From Streptomyces agglomeratus (GTDB lineage: Bacteria; Actinomycetota; Actinomycetes; Streptomycetales; Streptomycetaceae): 64,000 bases of DNA. The translations under genes and the position numbers were made by a program. Below, in pieces: positions 1 to 9,300 of this stretch. The DNA is taken from positions 1,240,001 to 1,304,000 of the forward strand of contig NZ_MEHJ01000001.1 in NCBI RefSeq assembly GCF_001746415.1, written 5' to 3'. Under the pieces are notes generated by a model, which was given only the letters and a program-made list of their open reading frames with translations, did not search any database and had not been told where the DNA came from. Each line of letters opens with the position of its first letter. Position 1 is the first letter of the stretch.

Positions 1-12
1 AGGAGCTCACGT

Positions 13-1455
13 ATGAGTGGTAAAGCCCAGATCGGTGTAACGGGGCTCGCGGTAATGGGCAGCAATCTCGCCCGCAACTTCGCACGCAACGGTTTCACGG
101 TCGCGGTGCACAACCGCACGGCGGCCAAGACGCGGGCCCTCGTCGAAGAATTCGGCGACGAGGGCACATTCGTACCCACGGAGAGCGCCGAGGATTTCGT
201 CGCCGCCCTGGAACGGCCGCGCCGCCTGGTCGTCATGGTGAAGGCGGGCGACCCTACGGACGCGGTCATCCGGGAGTTCGCGCCGCTGCTGGAGCCCGGT
301 GACGTCGTCATCGACGGAGGCAACGCGCACTTCGAGGACACCAGGCGCCGCGAGAGGGACATGCGGGAGCTCGGGATCCACTTCGTCGGAACGGGCATCT
401 CCGGCGGCGAGGAGGGGGCGCTGCACGGCCCGAGCATCATGCCGGGCGGCTCGGCCGAGTCCTACGCGTCCCTGGGCCCGCTGCTGGAGAAGATCGCCGC
501 GAAGGCGAAGGACGGCACGCCCTGCGTCACCCACATCGGGCCGGACGGGGCGGGCCACTTCGTCAAGATGGTCCACAACGGCATCGAGTACGCCGACATG
601 CAGCTGATCGCCGAGGCGTACCACCTGCTGCGCGCCGTCGCCGGATACAGTCCCGAGCGGATCTCCAGGACCTTCCGCTCGTGGAACACCGGCCGCCTCG
701 ACTCGTACCTGATCGAGATCACCGCGGAGGTGCTCGCGCACATCGACGACGCCACCGAGGAGCCCTTCGTCGATGTCGTCGCCGACGAGGCGGAGCAGAA
801 GGGCACGGGGCGGTGGACGGTCCAGATCGCGCTCGATCTGGGCGTACCCGTCTCGGGCATCGCGGAGGCGGTCTTCGCCCGTTCGGTGTCCGGCCACACC
901 GATCTGCGGCAGGCGTCGCGCGGGCTGCCGGGGCCCGTGGCGAGCCCGCTCGACGACGCGGAGGCGGCCGCGTTCGCCGACCGGGTCGAGCAGGCGCTCT
1001 ACGCGTCCAAGCTCGTGTCGTACACGCAGGGCTTTCACCAGATCAGGGCGGGCAGCGAGGCGTACGGCTGGGACATCGACCTCGGCGCGGTGGCCTCGAT
1101 CTGGCGCTCGGGCTGCATCATCCGGGCGGCGTTCCTCGACCGGATCAGAGCCGCGTACGACGCCGCGCCCGGACTGGTGAGCCTGCTCTCCGACAAGGGG
1201 TTCACCGAGGAGATCGGCGCGGCGCAGGACGACTGGCGCGCGGTGGTGGCGGCCGCCGCGCAGCGGGGAGTGCCGACGCCGGGCTTCTCGGCGTCGCTGG
1301 CGTACTACGACGCGCTCCGCGCGGAGCGGCTGCCCGCGGCACTCACCCAGGGGCAGCGCGACTTCTTCGGGGCGCACACCTACCGGCGCACCGACCGGGA
1401 GGGTTCGTTCCACACCCTCTGGGGCGGTGACCGGTCGGAGGTGCGCACCGGCTGA
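13..1455 (+). CDS. gnd: 6-phosphogluconate dehydrogenase, decarboxylating
   Basis: Oxidatively decarboxylates 6-phosphogluconate to ribulose 5-phosphate with NAD(P)+ in the cytosolic oxidative pentose phosphate pathway. The 480-residue product has the usual length of the long family form. It opens with a Rossmann dinucleotide fold (GVTGLAVMGSNLARN, about residues 8-22) and carries the substrate-binding signature GISGGEEGALHGPSIMPGG near residue 130, followed by the all-helical C-terminal domain with the HFVKMVHNGIEY segment. The ATG at 13 has an AGGAG site at the very start of the window, so the gene is complete, although anything upstream is cut off. It ends convergently with the Pro-rich gene on the other strand. 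The family call is secure; the cofactor preference cannot be read from the sequence by eye. Confidence 0.96.
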   Translation: MSGKAQIGVTGLAVMGSNLARNFARNGFTVAVHNRTAAKTRALVEEFGDEGTFVPTESAEDFVAALERPRRLVVMVKAGDPTDAVIREFAPLLEPGDVVIDGGNAHFEDTRRRERDMRELGIHFVGTGISGGEEGALHGPSIMPGGSAESYASLGPLLEKIAAKAKDGTPCVTHIGPDGAGHFVKMVHNGIEYADMQLIAEAYHLLRAVAGYSPERISRTFRSWNTGRLDSYLIEITAEVLAHIDDATEEPFVDVVADEAEQKGTGRWTVQIALDLGVPVSGIAEAVFARSVSGHTDLRQASRGLPGPVASPLDDAEAAAFADRVEQALYASKLVSYTQGFHQIRAGSEAYGWDIDLGAVASIWRSGCIIRAAFLDRIRAAYDAAPGLVSLLSDKGFTEEIGAAQDDWRAVVAAAAQRGVPTPGFSASLAYYDALRAERLPAALTQGQRDFFGAHTYRRTDREGSFHTLWGGDRSEVRTG

Positions 1456-1470
1456 TCAGCGGCTGATCAG
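1452..1470. terminator. short hairpin between convergent gnd and the Pro-rich gene
   Basis: Two copies of CTGATCAG (1452-1459 and 1463-1470) are separated by CGG. Each copy is its own reverse complement, so the two can pair as an 8-bp stem. The site overlaps the stop codons of both convergent genes. It could act as a weak two-way terminator; there is no T-tract. Confidence 0.35.
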
Positions 1471-1769
1471 ACTCCGGTGGGTCCCGGCTGAGGTTCCGGA
1501 TCGGGTACGGGGTCGGGCCCCGGCGGCTTGGGAATCGGATCCGGCGCCGGGCCCGGCGGGACCGGCCCGGGGCCGGGTCCTGGTCCGGGGGCCGGGCCGG
1601 GTTCGGGGGCCGGGCCGGGTTCGGGAGCGGGGCCGGGTTCCGGTCCGGGTACGGGCTCCGGGCCCGGGAGGGGGCCCGGGTCGGGCAGCGGGCCGGGGCC
1701 CGGTCCCGGCACGGGGCCGGGGGGCGGCGTCGGGGACGGCGGAACGGGGTCGGGGTACGGGTGCGTCAT
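1467..1769 (-). CDS. proline/glycine-rich small protein, function unknown
   Basis: Predicted 100-residue protein starting MTHPYPDPVPPSPTPPPGP and made almost entirely of Pro-Gly/Pro-Glu/Pro-Asp dipeptide repeats (PGPEPGP-type units). The ATG at 1769 has a strong AGGAGG site seven bases upstream, the best evidence that it is a real gene rather than a frame in repetitive DNA. No signal peptide, membrane segment or known domain is visible. The repeats are expected to be extended and disordered. Similar Pro-rich tails occur on actinobacterial wall-associated proteins, but nothing here anchors this one. Both strands stay open here, but only this frame has a ribosome-binding site. No function is proposed. 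Confidence 0.55.
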   Translation of the reverse strand: MTHPYPDPVPPSPTPPPGPVPGPGPGPLPDPGPLPGPEPVPGPEPGPAPEPGPAPEPGPAPGPGPGPGPVPPGPAPDPIPKPPGPDPVPDPEPQPGPTGV

Positions 1770-1943
1770 GGCTGGCCTCCTGCTCTGTCGCCGTGGGGTC
1801 GGGTGGCGGGAACTAGACCACTTTCTCCCCGTGCGGCTGCCCACGCCCGCCGGAGCCACACGCGAGCCGCGGGACGAACCGGAACGCAAGCCCACGCACC
1901 CCTACCGTCCCTGCGGCCCTGCGGCCCTGCCGCCCGATCGCCC

Positions 1944-2597
1944 CTATTGGACGATCGCCGCTGCCGCGCGCAGTCCCGTGGCCGGGCTGGCGAGCACGGG
2001 GACGGTGAGGTGGGCACGCGTGCGGGCGGCCGCGTCCGCCATGGACGCCTGGGCCAGTACCACCACATCCACCTCGGTGACGCGGTCGACGGTCCGCGCG
2101 ACGAGGTCCAGATAGCCGTCCCGGTCGCCGGCCTCGAAGCGCTCCCAGGCGCCTTCCGCCGCCACCGTGCGGATGTCCACCCGCCGGCCCGCGGCGGCGG
2201 CCTCTTCCCGTACGACGTCGCACGTCGGCCCGAAGGTGCTGTCCACCGAGGCGACCACGGCGATGCGTACGGTGTCGCGTCCGGGCGCGGCGGCCACGGC
2301 CGCCGCCGCCATCGGACGGTCGACGCGCAGTACCGGTACGCCGAACCGCCCGGCGTACGCCTCCGCCGCCGCACCGATGGTCGAGCACGTGCACAGGACG
2401 GCCGTGGCCCCGCCTGCGACGGCGTCGGCGAGCGCCGCGGCGAGCGCGGAGTCCGCGGCGCCGGGCCCGCCGGAGCGGGCCAGGGCCAGCAGCTCCTCGT
2501 CGACCACATGGCGCAGGCCGAGACCGGGGTGCTCCCGGTCGCGCAGGGCGTCGAAGACGGGCACGTGGACCGGGGACGTGTGCAGCAGGGTGAGCAT
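1944..2597 (-). CDS. Asp/Glu racemase-superfamily protein lacking the second cysteine
   Basis: 217-residue protein of the aspartate/glutamate/hydantoin racemase superfamily, whose two pseudo-symmetric lobes normally place two cysteines around the substrate. The first active-site loop is intact (AVLCTCSTIG, Cys69 and Cys71). The position of the second loop reads VVVLAQASMA, without the usual Cys. Enzymes of this superfamily with one Cys include decarboxylases and isomerases, so racemase activity should not be assumed. The ATG at 2597 lies 9 bases after the panD stop with no clear ribosome-binding site, which suggests translational coupling to panD. The pairing hints at a role near aspartate or beta-alanine, but the substrate is unknown. 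Confidence 0.75.
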   Translation of the reverse strand: MLTLLHTSPVHVPVFDALRDREHPGLGLRHVVDEELLALARSGGPGAADSALAAALADAVAGGATAVLCTCSTIGAAAEAYAGRFGVPVLRVDRPMAAAAVAAAPGRDTVRIAVVASVDSTFGPTCDVVREEAAAAGRRVDIRTVAAEGAWERFEAGDRDGYLDLVARTVDRVTEVDVVVLAQASMADAAARTRAHLTVPVLASPATGLRAAAAIVQ

Positions 2598-2606
2598 GCC
2601 GCGATG

Positions 2607-3059
2607 CTAGGCGGTGATCGCGGACACCTTCCCGGACCCGGCGCCCGGGCGCGCGTACGGGCTGCGGACGGTGTCGCTGCCCGGCACGGGCTCCGACGCG
2701 TCGGCACCGAGCGAGACGATCCGGTTCCCCTCGTCCACGTGCACGATCCGCGGCTCAAGGGCCCGCGCCTCGGCGTCGTCGACCTGGGCGTAACTGATGA
2801 GGATGACGAGGTCACCGGGGTGGACCAGGTGCGCGGCGGCGCCGTTGATCCCGATGACACCCGAACCGCGCTCGCCCTCGATGACGTACGTCTCAAGGCG
2901 GGCACCGTTGGTGATGTCGACGATGTGGACGAGCTCCCCCGGCAGCAGATCGGCCGCCTCCAGCAGCGCGGCATCGACGGTGACAGACCCGACGTAGTGA
3001 AGATCGGCCTCCGTCACGGTGGCACGGTGGATCTTGGACTTGAACATGGTACGAAGCAT
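2607..3059 (-). CDS. panD: aspartate 1-decarboxylase (pyruvoyl-dependent)
   Basis: Converts L-aspartate to beta-alanine for pantothenate and CoA synthesis. The precursor cleaves itself at a Gly-Ser bond to create the pyruvoyl cofactor. Choosing the ATG at 3059 (150 residues, start [12 protein letters not shown]) puts the conserved YVGS site exactly at Gly24-Ser25, the numbering of the E. coli enzyme, and it has a GGGAG site upstream. The catalytic-region sequence YAQVDDAEA is present. The protein is about 20 residues longer than the E. coli enzyme because of a polar C-terminal tail. It is the first gene of a two-gene operon with the racemase-family gene. Just upstream, 3086-3103 could form a small CCTGC/GCAGG hairpin in the leader. 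Confidence 0.93.
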   Translation of the reverse strand: MLRTMFKSKIHRATVTEADLHYVGSVTVDAALLEAADLLPGELVHIVDITNGARLETYVIEGERGSGVIGINGAAAHLVHPGDLVILISYAQVDDAEARALEPRIVHVDEGNRIVSLGADASEPVPGSDTVRSPYARPGAGSGKVSAITA

Positions 3060-3097
3060 GAGGCAACTCCCGAAATGTCTGCTCCCTGCCTGCTCAC

Positions 3098-3139
3098 GCA
3101 GGTCAAGGGCGTTCTCCGCAGCGTACAACGGTTCGCATG
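3098..3139 (+). repeat. left copy of degenerate 42-bp island-edge repeat
   Basis: GCAGGTCAAG (3098-3107), GTACAACG (3123-3130) and GCATG (3135-3139) recur with identical spacing at 45206-45247 in the same orientation; by hand count 31 of 42 positions match. The two copies bracket all the defence genes. They may be decayed attachment sites or an unrelated shared element. No integrase is present to support the first reading. Confidence 0.4.
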
Positions 3140-3253
3140 TCGGGTCAGCTGTCCTCAGGTATTCGCTGACTCACGCTGCCATCCAGGCCGTGATCCAACG
3201 CGAGTGGCCGACGCCCATCACCAGCACGGTGGATGTCCCATCTGCTGGAACCC

Positions 3254-3279
3254 GGCGGACCGTAACCCCGAGGTCCGCC
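3254..3279. terminator. inverted repeat downstream of the leftward defence operon
   Basis: GGCGGACC (3254-3261) and GGTCCGCC (3272-3279) are perfect reverse complements with a 10-base loop. The hairpin lies about 155 bases beyond the stop of the last leftward gene. No T-tract follows, as is common for Streptomyces terminators, so the role is inferred from position only. Confidence 0.4.
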
Positions 3280-3432
3280 CCGCTTGGACGGAGACAGAAG
3301 CACAGCTCCGAGGCGCAGGGCCGTACCAGGTGATTCTCGAGAGGAGTCGGCTCTTCAGCCGCTTCGCCACGGCAAGAACCGAAAGGGGGAAGCCCCGGTC
3401 GACAGCGGCTGCGGCACGCCTCCAAAGCCTTC

Positions 3433-4524
3433 TCATCCGCGCAGCAGGTCCCCGGGCCCCACCTGCGCGCACACAGGTGGCTCCGTTTCTCCCTCGTATG
3501 CCAAGTGGAGTTCATGTCGTGCCCGGGTTGCCAGGACGTAGTACGTCATGCGCAGTGCGGCCGAGGTCGGATCGACCGCCGCGTCAGTATGCGTGTCGGG
3601 AATGACGACCGTGTCGAAGCCCAGCCCTTTGGCACTCGCCCGGTGGACGAGCACGATCCCCGGGCGGCCGAGGTCAAGCGTGCGGTAACGGCCTTGCGCC
3701 GCTCGCGCCCGGGAGGTGTACAGCTGCGGTTTGAGCCGGGGTGCTCTACGCTCCAGACTGCCGAGCAGCGAAAGCTGGGTGCGGGTGGAATTCACGATCA
3801 CCCCGATGCTCTGCCGCGGGTGCCTCTGCGCCAGAACGATCAGCAGGTCAGCTGCGCCGCCGTGCGGTAGACGGTGCAATCGCGGGGGCGGCCCTTCGCG
3901 TTCGGGGAGGGCAGGCAGACCGCTCCCCGTGTTGAAGTGAGCGGCGAAGGAAGCGATCTGGCGTGTGTTGCGATGGTTGCCGTCAAGTGCGAGACGTGTA
4001 CAGCGGCCCAGCCGCTCGGCGATCTCGGCAAGCGTGGAGTTGGTGTCGGTCAGCCGCTGGCACTCGTCCGCGAACACTGTCGTCCGCGCTCCCAGCAGAC
4101 GGCAAAGGCGATAGAACTCCGGGGGCAGGTCCTGGCCTTCGTCGACGACCAGGGTGAGTCCGGGCACCGGGCCGGTCTCCACGGCACGGTCGTAGAAGGC
4201 GGGCCAGTCGAACCAGCCGTCCGCGCCGCGTGAGGGCCTTCCGCCGTACCACTCGGTGAGCCACGCGTGTGCGGTCGCCACGCGCACGCTGCGGTCCTCC
4301 GGGCCGAGCGCGTGCACGGTCGCGGCCAGTGACTGGCGGAGCAGACTGGAGCGGGTCAGCAGGACTGCCGGTGTGCCGGTGAGGGCGAGCATGATGGCCC
4401 GTTGCCCCGCCAGGAGGCTCTTGCCACTGCCGGGCGGACCGCTGATCAGGTGATTGCCGTCGAAGGGGAGGGCGTCGAGGCAGGAGCGCTGTTCCGGTAC
4501 GAGGTCAAGGTAGGTGAGGGTCAC
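3433..4524 (-). CDS. UvrD-like SF1 ATPase, last gene of the DrmA-DrmB operon
   Basis: 363-residue protein with superfamily-1 helicase motifs: Walker A GPPGSGKS at 29-36, Walker B LTLVVDEGQD near 122-131, a motif III-like VFADECQRL, a GNHRNTRQI segment, and a C-terminal VHRASAKGLGFDTVVIP segment (motif V) with YVLATRARHELHL (motif VI). It is much shorter than UvrD or Rep, so it probably lacks some accessory domains and may be a motor or ATP switch rather than a processive helicase. Its GTG start overlaps the drmB stop as GTGA, so translation is coupled. In canonical DISARM loci this position is usually held by the phospholipase-D-type DrmC, which is absent here. Confidence 0.8.
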   Translation of the reverse strand: MTLTYLDLVPEQRSCLDALPFDGNHLISGPPGSGKSLLAGQRAIMLALTGTPAVLLTRSSLLRQSLAATVHALGPEDRSVRVATAHAWLTEWYGGRPSRGADGWFDWPAFYDRAVETGPVPGLTLVVDEGQDLPPEFYRLCRLLGARTTVFADECQRLTDTNSTLAEIAERLGRCTRLALDGNHRNTRQIASFAAHFNTGSGLPALPEREGPPPRLHRLPHGGAADLLIVLAQRHPRQSIGVIVNSTRTQLSLLGSLERRAPRLKPQLYTSRARAAQGRYRTLDLGRPGIVLVHRASAKGLGFDTVVIPDTHTDAAVDPTSAALRMTYYVLATRARHELHLAYEGETEPPVCAQVGPGDLLRG

Positions 4525-6374
4525 ATTTCCTCCAGGGCATCCACCGCGGCACTCCGGGCGGCCGTGACGATCGGCTCCAGGTAACCGGGTACACGTTCGC
4601 CACCGACGACGAGAGCGCGGTCGAGCAGGGTGTTACCGGTCTCGCAGCTCGTCTCGGGCAGCAGGGCGCAGGCGTGGCAGGCCGCGCGATTGAGGTTGCC
4701 GAAGCCCTGGCCGGTGTGCTCGGCGCAGAGGGGGTCGGCGGAGCACCATGCGGCGGCTTCGGTCATCCGCAGCAGGGTCTCGGCGAGGCGAGGCGGCTCT
4801 CCCTGCTGCACGAGCCCGCCGAGGGTGCCTTCGGCGTCACCCGCGGCGGTGTAGACGAGGATGCCGTACTGGTCCTGTTCGGGGCGTGCGTAGACGCGTT
4901 CGCGCAGGCTGGCCGTCGTGTAGCCGGATTCGAAGGAGAGCTGGCGGATCAGCAGATGGGCGAGGGTGTGCAGGAGGACGAAGCGCGGCGAGAGTGCTTC
5001 CCCGGTCAGGGCTTGGAGCCGTCCCTTCTGGAATGAGCGGTCGAAGTCGGCGCGCATGCCCGCGACGCGCCGGCGCACTTCTGGGTTGCCTTCCCATGCG
5101 GCGAGTGCGTCCTTGTCGAGCGTGAGGAGGACGCCCTCTCCGAAGACTTCGACGGCCGGGAGCCATTTGAGGCGCCGGGCGGTGTCGGCGGGGACGAGGG
5201 ACGCGTCCGGGGAGACCCGGCTGAAGCCGGACAGCGCGCGTACCTCGCGCAACCGGTCGGCGAGCACGATCCGTCCGATACGGCGGTGTAGGCCGGCCCA
5301 GGGTTCGGCGGTCTCTTGTCCGAGTCCGAGGGTGGTCTCGCGCAGTGCGAAGTCCCGGGTGGCCGGCGGGGTCGGCGCGGTGAAGGCGGCCCACTCCTCA
5401 CGGCTGAGGTCGGGGCTGGCGGGCGCCGTGGCGGGGCCGGATGATGCGACGGGCACGGGCTGCCCGGTCTCCTCGGCGAGCAGGGCGTCGAGGAGCTGGT
5501 CGTCGGCGCCGGTGTCCTCCTGAATCATCGTGCGGAAGACGTCGGCGCGCGGGGTGCCGGCGACCCGGCAGAGCGACACCCACAGGTCGTGCTCGCGTAC
5601 GCGTCCGGCGAGTTCTTCGTCTCCCTGCGACGTGGGCGCGTCCGACTCGGGGATGTCGAGCGCCGAGTGCACGACCGGGTAGTACAGGTTGCCCGCCGTG
5701 CGCTGCACGATCTGCACCGGTACTGCACACTCCGTGGCCTCGCCGACCCGCTGCCAGGGGTTGCGTCCCGAGCAGCGCATGCCGTGCGTGCCGAGGATGT
5801 CGAGCAGGTCGCGGGAGGCCCCGCACCCCTTGGCCGTGCAAGTGACGGAGAGCGCTTCGAGGCCAGAGGCGCGCTCGGACACGACGAAGCGGAGTTTCTC
5901 CCGTTCACCGCACTGCCGCCGTTCCCCTGCTTCTCGTCGCGAGTGAGCCCAGAACCACCAGTCGACGTCGCTGAGGTGACCGGCCGCGCAGATCTGAACA
6001 AACCGCATGGGGGCGAGGGTCCGACCGGGTGAGCAGGATGGGCAGCGAGGCGGCTGTCCCGGCTTTTCGTCGGCGATACGCCACCGCCTCATACGGCGGC
6101 AGGCCCCGCAGAACAGCCAGGACGGGAAGCGGATGTAGGGAGCTCCGGGAGCGTCGGGGGAGTCGAAGCGTTCGTTGGCCGTAGGGGGCGCGGCGTAGAA
6201 GCCGGTGACGCCGAGCCGGCCCGCTAGCCGGGGCGACTCGACGCGCTGCTTGGCCTTCTGCGGCCAGTCGCCGACACCTGTGGCGACGAACGACTCGCCC
6301 TGGATGTCGAAGACGGCCCCGACGCCGAACGGCAGAACGGTCTGCGACTGGCGTACGCGAAGTGTGCGGTTCAC
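4521..6374 (-). CDS. drmB: DISARM-type DUF1998 protein DrmB
   Basis: DrmB is a core DISARM component that works with the DrmA helicase. The GTG at 6374 is chosen because it overlaps the drmA stop (GTGA) and has a GGGAG site; it gives 617 residues. The N-terminus shows the DrmB-like GVGDWPQ...SPRLAGRLGVTGFYAAPP region and a CGAC...CPSC zinc-ribbon pair near 95-125. The C-terminal DUF1998 part contains QYGILVYTAAGDAEGTLGGL, followed by a Cys-rich tail (WCSADPLC, CHACALLPETSC) that probably binds metal. It lies within an overlapping drmA-drmB-SF1 ATPase array. The family assignment is good; the molecular role of DUF1998 here is known only by analogy. Confidence 0.88.
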   Translation of the reverse strand: MNRTLRVRQSQTVLPFGVGAVFDIQGESFVATGVGDWPQKAKQRVESPRLAGRLGVTGFYAAPPTANERFDSPDAPGAPYIRFPSWLFCGACRRMRRWRIADEKPGQPPRCPSCSPGRTLAPMRFVQICAAGHLSDVDWWFWAHSRREAGERRQCGEREKLRFVVSERASGLEALSVTCTAKGCGASRDLLDILGTHGMRCSGRNPWQRVGEATECAVPVQIVQRTAGNLYYPVVHSALDIPESDAPTSQGDEELAGRVREHDLWVSLCRVAGTPRADVFRTMIQEDTGADDQLLDALLAEETGQPVPVASSGPATAPASPDLSREEWAAFTAPTPPATRDFALRETTLGLGQETAEPWAGLHRRIGRIVLADRLREVRALSGFSRVSPDASLVPADTARRLKWLPAVEVFGEGVLLTLDKDALAAWEGNPEVRRRVAGMRADFDRSFQKGRLQALTGEALSPRFVLLHTLAHLLIRQLSFESGYTTASLRERVYARPEQDQYGILVYTAAGDAEGTLGGLVQQGEPPRLAETLLRMTEAAAWCSADPLCAEHTGQGFGNLNRAACHACALLPETSCETGNTLLDRALVVGGERVPGYLEPIVTAARSAAVDALEEM

Positions 6375-9300
6375 AGGTCGGCTCCCTTCACCATCACCTG
6401 GCATTCCCGGTCGACGTTGCGCATCGAGTTCGGTGTCTCCCAAAGGCCGTAGCGCTGCTCGAAGCTCTTGATCAAGTTGGACTGTCCCTTGCCCTGGCTG
6501 CGGTAGTACATCTCTCGGCCGTCCTTGCGGACCTCGCGCGCGGCGTCCTCCCAGTCGGCGAGGAGTTCCGCGATTTCCTTGCGTACGGCGTCGGCGGCAG
6601 ACGGTTCACCGGCGGCGGCCCGCAGCGCCAGCTCCTCGACGAGGGCTTCCACCTCGGGCAGCCGGTCGAGGATGTTCCCGGCCTGGTTCTCGGCGGCGAG
6701 GCCGAGGCGGTGGCGGTGGCGTACGAGGATGACGAGCGCGGCGTGCAGAGCGCGCCGACGTGAGGGGACGGACCAAGGGGTGACGCTGGTCGGTTCGACG
6801 TACCGATAGAGGGAGCGGTGGTACGCGTCGAAGGTCTCGTAGTGCGAACGATCCCTGGGGCGGGTGGCGTTGAAGAAGGTGACAACGAGACCGGGCACGG
6901 TATGCCGGCCGACCCGGCTTGTGGCCTGGATGTATTCGGCCGTCGTCTTGGGCTGTCCCTGCATGAGCATCAGCGCGAGCCGCTTCACGTCGATGCCGAC
7001 GGACAGCATGTTGGTGCAGGGCAGGAACGACACCGACTGCGGGTCGCGCCAGGGCTTTTCGAGCCGGTCGAGGAGGACGGGCTGTTCGGCACGCGGCAGG
7101 TTGCTGGTGAGTTCCTGTACTTGGTGGTCCGCCAGTCCCCTGATTCCCGAACCCGAATCCAGCCCCGTGAGCTGTGCGGGGATGTCATCGGCCGCAGCCG
7201 TGACCGTACGGCCGAGTTCGCGGAGGCTGTGGTGGTAGGCGACCAGCGTCCAGTAGGCGTCGCGGTGCTCCTCCGGGAGTTCGTAGGCACCCTGGAGCAT
7301 CGCGGCGGCGGTGGCTACGGCGGCGCGGCCCGCGGTGTGTCCCTGGGCCATGACGCCGAGGTAGCGGCGGCCGGGACGGGACGTGTCAGGTTCGGCGAAG
7401 TAGGAATGCCGGGAGTCGAGTCCGGCGGGCGGGAAGAGCTGGGCGCCGCTGCCGTAGAGGGCGCGGATCTGCTCGCCGGAGCGGCGGATCGTCGCCGTGG
7501 ACGCCACGACCTTGGGTCCGATGCCGTCGCGGTCGGTGCACAGCCCGAGCACTGCCGCCTCGTACAGGCCGACGGTGGTGCCGAGCGGGCCGGTGAGCAG
7601 GTGCAGCTCGTCCTGGATGACGAGGGACGGCGGCAGGTTCCCGCTGCCCGCGCCGAACAGCCGTCCCGAGCGCGGTTCCCATGCGAGCCGGGCGAACTTG
7701 TCCACGGTGCCCAGGACGAAGGTGGGTGGCCGGTCGTACAGCTGCTCGTCGACCACTGCGACGGGCAGTTCGTCGTGGAAGGCGCACTCCTCGCGCGGGC
7801 AGTAGAAGCTGAACGAGTCGGCCGTGGCGCGTACTCCGTAGTCCCCGATGTCGGGTGACTTGTGGGCAGGCACGACGCGTGTGCCACACCAGGGGCAGCG
7901 GTCGAGGATAAAGGCATCGTCGGGCCGGGCGGCACCGCGCACGTCGTCGAAGACAGCGCGTGCTTTCTCGTACGAGTTCGGGGAGGTGGACTCGCCCACC
8001 CACAGGCCGATGGAAAAGGGCTCGTCCCCGTAGGGAGCCGGGTCGGCGCGGCGCAGTGTCTCCAGAGCGCAGATGGTGGTGGCCGCTCGCTGGAACTGCT
8101 GGGTGGTGAGCAGACTCAGGGTGTAGCGGCTCAGGACAGCGGTGCCCCCACCGCCCTTCTCACCCCGGCGGAGCACCATGGCGAACGCGGCCAGCAGGAG
8201 ATACGCCTCCGTCTTGCCGCCACCGGTCGGAAACCAGATCAGGTCGGCTGTAGCCCGGTCTCGGTGCCGGGGGTCGGCCACGCCGTCCAGGGCGAGCAGG
8301 AAGAACGCGAGCTGGAAGGGCCGCCATACGGCGTCCGGGCTCGGCTCCGGGTCAAGGAGCACCGCGTCGCGGCGGGCGCGGCGTTCACCTGCCTGATCGC
8401 GAGCGGAGTGCCGCATCTGAAGGGCCATCGCACGGTTGGCGGTGCGGAAGGCGCGCAGCAGCTCGGGCCGCGCCGGATCGCAGAGGGTACGCACGCCGGA
8501 CTCGATCCGGGTAACGGCAGCGTTGACGCGTGCCAGGATTCGGTCGGCGGCCCCCCGGCCCCACGCGGGGACTTCGGTGTTCAGCTGTCCCAGGTACCAG
8601 GCTCGGTAATCGGCGGCGAACTCCGCGAGTTCCTCGTTAAGTTGCGCGAGAGGGACGGTGGGATCGGCGAGATGGAGCACGTTCAGTACGGGGGATCCGG
8701 TGAAGCCGGCGGCCCGGACACCGCTGACCTCGGCCTCTGGCATGACGGCGGCCTTCAGAGCCACTACCGTCCGCTCGCCGCGCTCCGTGTACCGTTCCTC
8801 GACCGCGCACCCGTGGCCCACGGCGTGTGTGCGGACGTGCCGGTACTGGAGACGCAGCTCCTGTTCCTCCAGGTCACGGCTGGCCAGCCGCACGCTCGGG
8901 TAGGGCAGGACATCACCGTCGGCGGGCCGCGCTTCAAGTTCGACCTGGAAGAGCATCCGGTCCCATTGTGCGGCCTTGCCGAGCGCCTGTTCGTGGTGCG
9001 CGGTGTTGACCAGGGCCACGGTGACGAGCTGTCCGGCGCCAAAGGCGCGCCTGCGGATGCGGACTTCGCCGCGCCCGTCGAGCACGGGGACGTGGTCGCG
9101 GCCCGGCCGTAGCGCGTGGGTCTCCTCCGTCAGCGGGAGGCGCTCCCAGCGGCGGCCCCGCTCACCGGTGGCGGCGAGAGTCCTGTAGCGGGCTCCGGCG
9201 CAGCGGACGTCGATGGTCGTCGCGTCGGTGTAGAAGCTGAAGCCCAGTGAGGACGGCAGCCAAGAGTTGGACTCGGGCACGGGGTCCGCCGCGGGCGCCG

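Larger units (their letters stand above)
3060..3432. other. gene-free junction between housekeeping DNA and the defence island
   Basis: This 373-bp stretch separates panD, transcribed leftward, from the end of the leftward defence operon. No convincing gene is seen. It contains a perfect 8-bp inverted repeat (3254-3279) that could terminate the defence operon, and one copy of a degenerate 42-bp motif (3098-3139) whose partner lies at the other edge of the island. Short open frames cross it on both strands but have no ribosome-binding sites. Confidence 0.6.

Noticed and set aside
7..1413. Minus-strand open frame across gnd
   Set aside because: Same GC effect; the plus-strand product is an unambiguous 6-phosphogluconate dehydrogenase.
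1505..1769. Pro/Gly codon repeat as a non-coding satellite
   Set aside because: An AGGAGG site and ATG at 1769 favour a coding gene, although confidence is moderate.
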